In this document: positions 1-6,766 of the stretch, one piece after another
How the letters are laid out: each line of letters begins with the position of its first letter
Position numbering within the stretch: the stretch's first letter is position 1
The notes under the pieces: generated by a model
What the model saw: only the letters and a program-made list of their open reading frames with translations
The model's database searches: none
What the model was told of the DNA's origin: nothing
Translations under genes and position numbers: made by a program
Source of the DNA: Christensenella sp. UBA941
GTDB lineage: Bacteria; Bacillota; Clostridia; Christensenellales; UBA941
Reading direction: 5' to 3'
Length of the DNA stretch: 11,479 bases
NCBI GenBank assembly: GCA_002293365.1
Contig: DBDD01000024.1
Coordinates: 1,253-12,731 of the forward strand

Positions 1-2
1 CA

Positions 3-89
3 GATAGTGACCGGGACGATTGCACCCCTTCGGGGCGCGAGAACATCTTCGAGGCCATCGTCCCCTACAATGTATTAATCATCGGTTAA
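3..89 (+). CDS. C-terminal fragment of an unidentified protein (partial)
   Basis: The third plus-strand frame is open from the window edge to a TAA at 87-89 and encodes about 28 residues, ending in a hydrophobic stretch around FEAIVPYNVLIIG. Codons in this frame favour G or C at the third position (GAC, ATC, TTC, GAG, GTC, TAC), as in the neighbouring genes. The stop touches the stop codon of the minus-strand gene at 90-92, a tail-to-tail arrangement with no spacer, which is common for real convergent genes. The family cannot be identified from so short a piece. A CCCCTTCGGGG hairpin at about 25-35 lies inside the frame and has no T-run, so I do not call it a terminator. Chance readthrough of a short open frame remains possible. 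Confidence 0.35.
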   Translation, partial: DSDRDDCTPSGRENIFEAIVPYNVLIIG

Positions 90-1160
90 TTAGTTCGTTG
101 CTTGAAATTCCCGTTGCAGCCTTATAAGCAGCCGTTCCTCCATATCGTAATTCTGCGCTATGATTGCCGACATATTGTCCAGTAAAGATGCCTCGCCTGT
201 TTCGTGCAAATGCCACATTTCTTGCGCTAGCGTATCCCATATAGAAGCTAGCACAATAAATCCTTGCCCAACTTTAAGGGCGGCAGCGTTTTGAACGAGC
301 GGCGCCGATTCTATCAAAAAGCCGCCAAATAGCCTTCGGAAAATCCCGCCGCCCGTCCCGCCGTCGGCGTTAATTTGAAAGTAATTGGTTGCCCCCGTGC
401 GTTTTAGCTTCTCCCTATCGAATTTGCCCCACTTTATAACTTCCTTTGAAAACTTCGCGATTCCGTTTATACCTTTTAGGTTTGCCGGCGGATTCAACAT
501 CCTCTCGCATGTTGCGATAATCGACGAGACAATGGTATCTTTTGGAATGCCTCGGAAGCCTGAAAAGTCAAATTCAAGATATTTGTTATTTGCGGGGAAC
601 GGCCTGTGATTGCTGCTGCGCGCTTTTTGCATTTGGGCATACGACACGAGGTGATAATCTTCGCTGATAGGGCCGCCCGGCGTTCGGATCGGATAGTCTG
701 AATTATCGCGTTCGCTGACGAAAAAGCATTCTTTTTCATCGTCATATCCAAACAGTACTATGGAATGCCCGCCGAAATGACTGGCTTCGTCCATGCCCAA
801 ATAGTCCAAATAAGGCATATCCACATAAACCAATACGGGTTTATTCGAATCTAGCATTTCCTTCGCCCTATGGAAAGCGCTAATATAGTCCTTGCTTTGC
901 CGTACGCGTATTGAAATACCCAGCCTTTTTGAAAGAGCGGCCTCAAATTCGCCAACCTTAACGCGCCCGGATACCATAGGCGCGCCAGCAAGGTTGATAT
1001 AGGTAAAGTCCAGCCCCTCGCCGATACCGAAAAGCATCTCTTCCGATATCGGATAGCCGTAAAACTCAAATATCTGTTTCAGCGAGTTGGTAATGCAGTG
1101 TTTACCGCCTCGCGGTACAAAATTCTCTATTACTCTCTGCACAAATTCCTCTTCTTTCAT
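90..1160 (-). CDS. BtrH N-terminal domain / DUF4872 protein
   Basis: This 356-residue protein matches the BtrH_N plus DUF4872 architecture. The N-terminal half (about 15-165) has a papain-like layout: GGKHCITN with Cys22, then HFGGHSIVLFGYDD with His128 and His132, then an acidic cluster near SERDNSDYP (150-157). The C-terminal half (about 195-350) has the glycine-rich GGTGGGIFRRLFGGFL (267-282) and a helical end, typical of DUF4872. Butirosin BtrH is an acyltransferase that moves an acyl chain from a carrier protein to an aminoglycoside, so a Cys-based transferase or hydrolase is plausible here, but the substrate is unknown. No carrier protein or synthetase gene lies within the window. The gene appears to be transcribed alone. 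The ATG at 1160 lacks a good Shine-Dalgarno sequence; only TAGGAAA, about 14 bases upstream, resembles one. Family assignment is good and function is not. Confidence 0.8.
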   Translation of the reverse strand: MKEEEFVQRVIENFVPRGGKHCITNSLKQIFEFYGYPISEEMLFGIGEGLDFTYINLAGAPMVSGRVKVGEFEAALSKRLGISIRVRQSKDYISAFHRAKEMLDSNKPVLVYVDMPYLDYLGMDEASHFGGHSIVLFGYDDEKECFFVSERDNSDYPIRTPGGPISEDYHLVSYAQMQKARSSNHRPFPANNKYLEFDFSGFRGIPKDTIVSSIIATCERMLNPPANLKGINGIAKFSKEVIKWGKFDREKLKRTGATNYFQINADGGTGGGIFRRLFGGFLIESAPLVQNAAALKVGQGFIVLASIWDTLAQEMWHLHETGEASLLDNMSAIIAQNYDMEERLLIRLQREFQATN

Positions 1161-1221
1161 CGTCAGTGTAGATATTTCCTATCTGTCATATATGAATTGT
1201 ATGTAGGCTCCGAACCCGGTG

Positions 1222-1241
1222 TATTTCATTTAATCGAAATA
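1222..1241. promoter_or_regulatory. Short AT-rich dyad upstream of the BtrH-like gene
   Basis: TATTTC (1222-1227) and GAAATA (1236-1241) form perfect 6-bp inverted arms around an 8-base AT-rich centre, between the BtrH-like gene start and the GyrI-like gene stop. It could be an operator for the BtrH-like gene, which needs a promoter in this 109-base gap. No convincing -35/-10 pair is visible there, and an AT-rich 6-bp dyad is weak evidence. Confidence 0.2.
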
Positions 1242-1269
1242 TATAAATAGCAGTGCGCTCCCCCTCGTA

Positions 1270-1899
1270 TTATTTGACCTGATAACGTAAAATCGTGCGT
1301 CTCTTTTCCGGCGCGGTCTTCCTAGCGTCGCCCAAGTAGATTTCACGGTGATACCGGTTTAGCCGCTCTAATCCATTCTCCATCGCGAAAGCATCCATCT
1401 TCGCAAACGACGCGGGCTCGTCATCAAACGAACCAATATGCAGCATTTGAACGCTCTTGCCGTCTTCCATGGCGTCAAAGACGACGTCGTCCAACAATGG
1501 GTGAGGCTTTTTCTTAGCCGTCAGCGTACGCGCCGATTCAAACATTTCCTTTGTAATATAGTCGGGCTGCCGTATCATTATAGTGTATAGAAAACAAGCC
1601 TTATCGAGCGGATCGTCTTTGTTGGACGTCGTCCAAACGCCTTCGAGCGGATATACGCTGTAATCGCCGTATTCATACGAAGCGCGTTGTGCTTCGCTTT
1701 TTTTATATAACGTCTTGAAGCTGAATTTGATAGGATAAGCCAAGGAGTACAGTACGCCTACCCGCTCCGGAAAATCTTCACCATTCGGATTCCCCTCGCC
1801 CTTAATCATTATAAATCTCTGACGGGGGACGGTGATAATTTGCGGCGTGGCCTTAGCTTCGTAAAGGTCTATCTCGTGTTTTTTCCATTCATGCTTCAT
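1270..1899 (-). CDS. GyrI-like small-molecule-binding domain protein
   Basis: This 209-residue protein belongs to the group of stand-alone GyrI-like (AraC effector-binding fold) proteins often found beside YafY-type regulators. The family features visible are the opening KHEIDLYEAKATPQIITVP, a Phe-rich IKGEGNPNGEDFPERVGVLYSLAY block (about 32-54), GVWT near residue 87, QMLHIGSFDDEPASF (151-165) and the closing HREIYLGDARKT (184-195). The fold binds hydrophobic or cationic small molecules. There is no DNA-binding domain and no signal peptide, so it is probably a cytoplasmic ligand binder or sponge. The ATG at 1899 follows GAGG with 7 bases between. It lies 58 bases after the WYL regulator stop on the same strand, suggesting co-transcription. 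Family call is strong; the physiological ligand is unknown. Confidence 0.85.
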   Translation of the reverse strand: MKHEWKKHEIDLYEAKATPQIITVPRQRFIMIKGEGNPNGEDFPERVGVLYSLAYPIKFSFKTLYKKSEAQRASYEYGDYSVYPLEGVWTTSNKDDPLDKACFLYTIMIRQPDYITKEMFESARTLTAKKKPHPLLDDVVFDAMEDGKSVQMLHIGSFDDEPASFAKMDAFAMENGLERLNRYHREIYLGDARKTAPEKRRTILRYQVK

Positions 1900-1957
1900 A
1901 CAATGGCCTCGTTTCCTGTTTTATCTCATTGTATCAAGCATAACATGCAACCCTGTG

Positions 1958-2851
1958 TCAGGTATTGTATTTGTTTTTCATAGCGTCGATCTTTGCGATC
2001 ATTGTTTTACGAATATGATGCGGCGCCAAGATTTCAACGCCGTCGCCGAAGGATAATAGAAAACGATACAGGCTCTCGTTATTTGGCAATGCGATATTGA
2101 CAAAGTAATTCCCGTCTTTGTTTTCTATCACTTCTTCAAATTCATCATAAATGCGATATGCCATCTCTTTTTGAAAAAGTAGGGATAATGCGACAGCTTC
2201 TTCTGAACAGCGGCTATCGCTTTTGAACACTTTTTCCGGCGCGGCGCGCGAAAAATCCCGCTCCGTGATTTGCAGATTCTTTATACGATTTAGCTTGAAC
2301 ATACGGTAATCTTGTCTTGTTTGGCAAAAAGCGTACAGATACCAATCTCTGCTTTTAAAAACCAGCTTTAAGGGTTCGGCGCTTCTGGTTTCGCGTTCTC
2401 CTTTGCCGCTGTGATATGTGAAGTCAATAATCTTGCTCTTGAATATGGCGCTTTGCAGCTTATGAAATATGTCCTCGTTTTTTCTGCTCCATTCGGAAAA
2501 GTCCATTTCAATCCAATTCATATTTTGCTTTTGAAAGATTCCGCCAAGCTTAGATAGAAGCGCGCTCGTATTCTCTTCGTCAAGAATGCTTAATCCTTGT
2601 AAGGATAATAGTATTTGTTTCTGCTCCTGTTCCGAGAGCAAGGATTTATTGAGTACAAAGTTCTCCTGTATGAAGATACCGCCGCCTTTGCCTCGCGTTG
2701 TATAAACAGGGATACCGACCGAGCTGAGAATGTCGATATCCCGATAAATCGTCCGCACGGACACTTCAAAACGTCTGGCCAATTCTGGGGCCGTAGCGCC
2801 GCCTTTTTCCAAAAGTATGAATAGCGTTTGAAACAATCTATTGTCCGCCAT
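1958..2851 (-). CDS. YafY-family transcriptional regulator (HTH_11, WYL)
   Basis: This is a 297-residue DNA-binding regulator of the YafY/DeoR-like WYL family. The N-terminal winged helix (about 1-60) includes TAPELARRFEVSVRTIYRDIDILSSVGIPVY, followed by a Gly-rich wing (RGKGGG). A linker of about 70 residues leads to the WYL domain (about 135-200), which contains the literal WYL triplet at 170-172 in SRDWYLYAFC and the RMFKLNRIKNL strand. A C-terminal WCX-like region follows (about 220-290). WYL domains sense small ligands or nucleic acids. I chose the ATG at 2851 because AGGGTGA sits 7 bases upstream. A GTG three codons earlier (2860) lies inside that Shine-Dalgarno sequence and is unlikely to be used. 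The GyrI-like gene follows after 58 bases, and the regulator probably controls this pair. Confidence 0.88.
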   Translation of the reverse strand: MADNRLFQTLFILLEKGGATAPELARRFEVSVRTIYRDIDILSSVGIPVYTTRGKGGGIFIQENFVLNKSLLSEQEQKQILLSLQGLSILDEENTSALLSKLGGIFQKQNMNWIEMDFSEWSRKNEDIFHKLQSAIFKSKIIDFTYHSGKGERETRSAEPLKLVFKSRDWYLYAFCQTRQDYRMFKLNRIKNLQITERDFSRAAPEKVFKSDSRCSEEAVALSLLFQKEMAYRIYDEFEEVIENKDGNYFVNIALPNNESLYRFLLSFGDGVEILAPHHIRKTMIAKIDAMKNKYNT

Positions 2852-2870
2852 GCAAATCACCCTAGCGGAT

Positions 2871-2905
2871 ATTATACCGCAAATAACCTGTCATGGCGAG
2901 TCATG
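2871..2905 (-). promoter_or_regulatory. Probable promoter of the WYL regulator with a direct repeat at the -35 position
   Basis: On the minus strand a perfect TATAAT lies at 2876-2871, just upstream of the regulator's Shine-Dalgarno sequence, implying a 5' leader of only about a dozen bases. No -35 box with usable spacing is present. Instead the plus-strand hexamer GTCATG occurs twice, at 2890-2895 and 2900-2905, exactly one helical turn apart and covering the place where a -35 box should be. This suggests an activator-dependent or autoregulated promoter, plausibly bound by the WYL protein itself. That binding is inference. Confidence 0.4.
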
Positions 2906-2944
2906 TTATGAAGCATGGGATAGCTACGCGTTTGACTATCCGTT

Positions 2945-3439
2945 TCACTCCCCTAGTATTTGAACCTGGACGGTGCGCTCTCTAGCCCGCGTCTGGTCGA
3001 AATCGATAAAATAGATAAACCCGTATTCGCCGAGATCCATAGCGCCATCGGCCAATACGATCGTTTCGCTTCTGCCGACAAGCGAAGAACGCAGATGCGC
3101 GTCGGTGTTATGGCAGCCCCGCGCGTCCTCGCCGTGCTCCGCCGCGAAAGCAAGCGCTTTCGGGCCGGGATGCAGATACATGCCCTCCTTGCGGCAAACG
3201 GGCATAAAGCTTTCGAAAGCTTCGACAAAGTCTTGCTGAAGCGTTTTCAGGCCCGTCATAGACACGTCAAACGCCTCTTCCTCCGTTATGACGCAACAGG
3301 TCGTATGGCGCGAATAGACTACGACGATACCGTCTTTTATACCTGAGCGCGCGATTATTTCCTTCACCTTATCGGTGACGTTGTGAAAGGTGGGCGTCCT
3401 ATGATTGGATTGTACCTTGAACGATTCTCTGTATACCAT
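2945..3439 (-). CDS. YjbQ / UPF0047 family protein, long variant
   Basis: This 164-residue cytoplasmic protein carries the YjbQ signatures: SRHTTCCVITEEE (43-55), NTDAHLRSSLVGRSE (111-125) and LGEYGFIYFIDFDQTRARE (136-154). Family members form small trimers with a conserved His-rich pocket. E. coli YjbQ has weak secondary thiamine-phosphate synthase activity, but the family's true role is unsettled. Canonical members have about 130-140 residues. The extra length here lies around 84-110 (RKEGMYLHPGPKALAFAAEHGEDARGC), just before the NTDAH motif, and may shape a different active site. The ATG follows AGGAGG with 6 bases between, 21 bases after the TIM homologue stop, as the last gene of the sugar operon. 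That setting argues for a catabolic role, perhaps on a phosphorylated intermediate, rather than thiamine synthesis. The family is sure and the reaction unknown. Confidence 0.88.
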   Translation of the reverse strand: MVYRESFKVQSNHRTPTFHNVTDKVKEIIARSGIKDGIVVVYSRHTTCCVITEEEAFDVSMTGLKTLQQDFVEAFESFMPVCRKEGMYLHPGPKALAFAAEHGEDARGCHNTDAHLRSSLVGRSETIVLADGAMDLGEYGFIYFIDFDQTRARERTVQVQILGE

Positions 3440-3460
3440 TTGTAACCTCCTGAGTTTGAA

Positions 3461-4177
3461 TCAAGCATTTAGCCTGCCGAGCGCGATTAGGTCTTCTCTC
3501 GCCTTTTTTACATAGCGCACCATTTCGTCGAGCAAGGCGTGAGGATCCGGTGAAGAAATAAGGCCGCTTGCCGCCCCCGCCGCCTCCGAACCGGCCATGA
3601 TGAAATCATAGATTTGCTGCGCGGTTGTGATGCCCGCCGCCTGTTCGACCAGTATCCCAGGATCGATCGCTTTGACGGCGCGGATAGCTTCCATAACATA
3701 GCCCATGTCGCTCGCCTGGCCGCTGCCGATAAGCTCGGAGGGCTCCGGGTTAATGATGTCCGGATGCAACTGGGCGACGGCTTTCGCCTCGTCTATGGTA
3801 TCCGCGCATACGAACGAGAACATGTCCAGCTCGTTCGCCCGATCGATGGTCTTTTTGATTTGCGTCAACGTCATGGGGCGCTCGCAATGGTTGATGACTA
3901 CGCCTTGCGCGCCCGCGTCTTTAAGCGCCTCCGGCAAAATGGACGCCATGCCTCGGCCCGGACGGAGCGTATCCATGTATGGCGCGGCGATAATCAGGTT
4001 TGGACACTGCTCCCGTACGCGGCGTATTTCGAGCAACGGAACGATAAACAGTACGTCCACATCATATTTGACCGACGCCGCGTCCGCGGCTTTAGCCATT
4101 TCAAGCACTGCGTCGCCATAAATATAGCACTTTACGCTGGTTTCGAAAAATGGCGTCCTTATTTTTACTTTGCTCAT
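3461..4177 (-). CDS. Triosephosphate-isomerase-like sugar phosphate isomerase
   Basis: This 238-residue TIM barrel matches the short, archaeal-like branch of triosephosphate isomerases. Catalytic positions are conserved: Lys16 in SVKCYIYG, His97 in NHCERP (canonical GHSER) and Glu145 in NPEPSELIGSG, which resembles the archaeal EPPELIGTG. The phosphate-binding end is also present, with AAGITTAQQI and GAASGLISSPDP (201-212). The Asn that normally lies two residues before the catalytic Lys is Ser14 here. From memory, TIM paralogues that isomerise erythrulose phosphates (EryH/LerI type) also have Ser there, so a non-triose substrate is plausible. The gene lies among kinase and epimerase genes rather than with glycolytic genes, which fits a dedicated pathway isomerase. 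The ATG at 4177 follows GGGAGG at a long 10-base spacing. I am sure of the fold and not of the substrate. Confidence 0.85.
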   Translation of the reverse strand: MSKVKIRTPFFETSVKCYIYGDAVLEMAKAADAASVKYDVDVLFIVPLLEIRRVREQCPNLIIAAPYMDTLRPGRGMASILPEALKDAGAQGVVINHCERPMTLTQIKKTIDRANELDMFSFVCADTIDEAKAVAQLHPDIINPEPSELIGSGQASDMGYVMEAIRAVKAIDPGILVEQAAGITTAQQIYDFIMAGSEAAGAASGLISSPDPHALLDEMVRYVKKAREDLIALGRLNA

Positions 4178-4234
4178 GCTGCGTCTGCCTCCCAGTTAAT
4201 CTTGAATTCCATTCTGCTTCTCCATTTATTGTGA

Positions 4235-5272
4235 TTAAAAAAATAGCTTCGCCGCGTTGCCGAAGAACATCGCGTCAACATCGCCTCCGCCTATTCCCGC
4301 GGCATTACAGGCCCGCCGCATAGCTGCGATCTCTTCGTATAAAAAGAACGACAGCGCGTCGGCCTGAGCCCCTTCCGTCTCCCGCATGTGCGGGTCGTCC
4401 GAGACGTCTCCGTAGCTGCCTTTGCGGACGATATTTATATAAACGCCGTTTTCAACGATACGCTTCATGCGCATCCTGGTGATGGGCAGATCCGAACCGA
4501 ATATTAGCCGCCGCGCGCCAATCGTTGCAAGCGCCGCCTCGAATATCTGCTGATTCGTGTTCGCCGAGAAATCGAATGTCATGCGGCTAGGCTTAAGGCG
4601 CTCCAGCGCGCCGCCAAGATCCTCCGGGGCGTAGGCGCGCCCGATATGCGCGATGATTAGCTTGATATTGGGATAGCGCCTGTCGATTTCAAGCATTTGC
4701 TCTATGTTGACAGGATCGTTCAGCCGCCGTGGCCGCGGAATATGCAGCATCAATACAAGCCCGTGCCGATCCAGTACTTCGAGCTGGTGGTGCGGGGCAA
4801 AATCGAAGATTCTGACCTCGTTGCCGGGTATATAGGCCGGCGCGTAGTCGAGATAGACCTTCGCGCCCTTGAAGCCGCCGCCAAGAAGCTCCGCCTCGAA
4901 TTCAGCCGCGCTTTGGGCGGGATAGGCCAGCACGAGCGCCGGATATCCTGCGTTTTTTGCGGCTTGGGAGATATATGCGTTGCTCTTGGATACGGAATAC
5001 TGAAAGCCGGGCATGCCGAATATGACCGGCGTAACTTTTTTCCCGGGAAACATTAAGCGATATGTCTCGTCGAGATCCTCTATCGGATTTTCGCTCGCGA
5101 CGAGCGTCGGCCAGTTTTGCGACCTGTTCGCGAGGCTCTCTTTATAGGCGGGGTCACGGTTCAGCCGCGAATAAACGTGCGTATGCGCGTCGATAATGCG
5201 CTCGGGCAGAAAGTCCTTGATTTCCCGCTCGTAAAAATACTTATCGACGGATTTGTACTCGAATAGGGACAT
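4235..5272 (-). CDS. Amidohydrolase_2 family metal-dependent hydrolase
   Basis: This protein of about 345 residues has the fold of the COG2159/Amidohydrolase_2 group, which includes lactonases, other hydrolases and decarboxylases acting on carboxylated or lactone substrates. Metal-ligand motifs appear in the expected order: HTH in IIDAHTHVYS (His30, His32), His177 in LVLMLHIPRP, His209 in LIIAHIGRAY and Asp261 in LIFGSDLPI. The C-terminal FFGNAAKLFF is the family's usual end. No signal peptide is seen. Two adjacent ATGs exist, at 5275 and 5272. AAGGAGG lies only 4 bases before the first and 7 before the second, so I prefer 5272. The gene follows the kinase after about 25 bases and precedes the TIM homologue by 57. 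Lactone hydrolysis is one possible role, but a lactone would need a dehydrogenase that is not in the window. Confidence 0.85.
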   Translation of the reverse strand: MSLFEYKSVDKYFYEREIKDFLPERIIDAHTHVYSRLNRDPAYKESLANRSQNWPTLVASENPIEDLDETYRLMFPGKKVTPVIFGMPGFQYSVSKSNAYISQAAKNAGYPALVLAYPAQSAAEFEAELLGGGFKGAKVYLDYAPAYIPGNEVRIFDFAPHHQLEVLDRHGLVLMLHIPRPRRLNDPVNIEQMLEIDRRYPNIKLIIAHIGRAYAPEDLGGALERLKPSRMTFDFSANTNQQIFEAALATIGARRLIFGSDLPITRMRMKRIVENGVYINIVRKGSYGDVSDDPHMRETEGAQADALSFFLYEEIAAMRRACNAAGIGGGDVDAMFFGNAAKLFF

Positions 5273-5297
5273 CATGCGCCCTCCTTGCTGCTGAATG

Positions 5298-6752
5298 TTA
5301 TTGATAGTATCGCGCGATGCCGTCCCACATACGGCGATATTTTGCGTATTTCGCCCCTAGAATCGCGCTAAGCTCCAAAGACTGAGGCGCGAGCCGCGCT
5401 TTTCCGGCCATAGCCTCCACCGCGCCGTGAAAGCTTTCATACGCTCCGTCGCCTGTCGCGGCGATGATCGCCGCGCCAAGGGCGCAAGCTTCTTTTTGAT
5501 CGCATACCTCCACGGGTATATCGAGCGCGGCCGCAATCAGGGAGCACCATACGGCGCTATTTGCCGCTCCGCCCATAACCCTTAGCGTTTTAGGGGAAAA
5601 CCCATTGCCCGAAAAATCCTCCACGGCGCGGCGTACGCTAAAAGCGGCGGCTTCCATAATTGCCCGGGCAAAATCGAATTTATCGTGTTCCAGCGCGATG
5701 CCGGAGAATGTGCCTCTGGCGTCCAAGAGCCACTCTGGATAATGCGCGCCGGATAGATAGGGGTAGAAGAATAGATCCTGCATTTTTTCGGCGCGGATTG
5801 AAACCTGTTTGTTGATTTCGTCAAAATCCTCGCCTATGAAACGATCCTTGAACCATTGCAAGGACGCGCCGCTGCCGACGAGCGACGCCATGACGCCGTA
5901 TAGGCCCGGAATCGGATGTACGCCCGGCGCGATATATGTATCGGTGAATAGAGGCTTATCGCCAATACCCATGACGACCCATGTGGTTCCAGCGGACAGG
6001 AGCAAATCCCCTATATTCGAAGACGCCGCGCCCAGCGAAGCGCAGTATTGGTCGTGCGCGCCGTTGTATACCGGCGTTCCCTTTACGAGGCCGGTTGCAG
6101 CCGAAGCCTGCTGCGTAACGCGTCCGACGAGCGCGCCTGTCGGGACAATGTCGGGAAGCTCGCTTTGCTCAATACCCGCGGCGTCTAAAATACGCGCGTC
6201 GTAGCCGCCTTCGGTAATATTATACATTTGCCTCATGCACGAGTTTGTCGGATCGCAAACGGGATTCCCCGTCAAGAATAGATTCATATATTCCAGAGTG
6301 GAGAGAAAGCGCCTAGCGCTGCCGTAGGAGCCGGAACGCTTCATATACATGATTTTCGCGGCGTCAAGCGCGGGGTTAATACGCCAGCCGGTGCTGCGGT
6401 AGATATACTCGTCGCCAAGCGCCGCGCCAAGCTCTTTGGCCTCCTGCGCCGCGCGGGTATCCATCCATGTCAAGGCGTTGCCGATGGGGCGATTCGCGGC
6501 GTCTACGGCCACTGTGCTCGCGCCTTGCGTCGAAAGAGCTACGGCGGCAATTTGTGAAGCGTCCCTGTTCAAAAGTACTTGGCGTATGGCATTCGCGCCG
6601 CACTCCGTCCAGTCGTCGGCGCGCTGCTCGACGCGCGCCCCGTCGGAAATCAAGCTATAGCCGGCATATCCTCTATCCAGCGCCGTCCCTTTTTCGTCTA
6701 CCAGCAAGGCTTTCGCGCCGGTCGTGCCGATATCGAGGCCGATGTACAGCAT
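5298..6752 (-). CDS. FGGY-family carbohydrate kinase (xylulokinase-like)
   Basis: This 484-residue enzyme is full length for the FGGY family and uses ATP to phosphorylate a sugar or polyol. The N-terminal actin-like domain begins with GLDIGTTGAKALLVD (5-19, the phosphate-1 loop) and carries TWMDTRA (95-101). GAHDQYCASLGA (231-242) holds the probable catalytic base Asp234, and LLLSAGTTWVV (250-260) follows. The second domain has MGGAANSAVWCSLIAAALD (393-411), the adenosine-binding stretch, and EACALGAAIIAA (421-432). The overall pattern is closest to xylulokinase-like members, but specificity within FGGY cannot be read from these motifs. The ATG at 6752 lies 14 bases after the DUF4432 stop, with a GGGAG ribosome binding site overlapping that stop, which suggests translational coupling. 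It is probably the committing step of the operon's pathway. Confidence 0.92.
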   Translation of the reverse strand: MLYIGLDIGTTGAKALLVDEKGTALDRGYAGYSLISDGARVEQRADDWTECGANAIRQVLLNRDASQIAAVALSTQGASTVAVDAANRPIGNALTWMDTRAAQEAKELGAALGDEYIYRSTGWRINPALDAAKIMYMKRSGSYGSARRFLSTLEYMNLFLTGNPVCDPTNSCMRQMYNITEGGYDARILDAAGIEQSELPDIVPTGALVGRVTQQASAATGLVKGTPVYNGAHDQYCASLGAASSNIGDLLLSAGTTWVVMGIGDKPLFTDTYIAPGVHPIPGLYGVMASLVGSGASLQWFKDRFIGEDFDEINKQVSIRAEKMQDLFFYPYLSGAHYPEWLLDARGTFSGIALEHDKFDFARAIMEAAAFSVRRAVEDFSGNGFSPKTLRVMGGAANSAVWCSLIAAALDIPVEVCDQKEACALGAAIIAATGDGAYESFHGAVEAMAGKARLAPQSLELSAILGAKYAKYRRMWDGIARYYQ

Positions 6753-6766
6753 ACGTTATTATCTCC

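Noticed and set aside
25..35. CCCCTTCGGGG hairpin as a terminator
   Set aside because: The UUCG-type loop is stable, but there is no T-run on either strand and it lies inside a probable coding end.
2918..2941. GGATAG/CTATCC hairpin just after the yjbQ stop as a terminator of the sugar operon
   Set aside because: The stem is only 6 bp with a 12-base loop, and no T-run follows on the minus strand. No convincing intrinsic terminator was found anywhere in the window.
2960..3346. 128-codon plus-strand open frame opposite yjbQ
   Set aside because: It is a shadow of the well-supported YjbQ reading frame, with no motif of its own.
3614..4234. 206-codon plus-strand open frame opposite the TIM homologue
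   Set aside because: It lies entirely over a gene with clear catalytic motifs on the other strand, has an Arg-rich composition without recognisable domains, and lacks a ribosome binding site.
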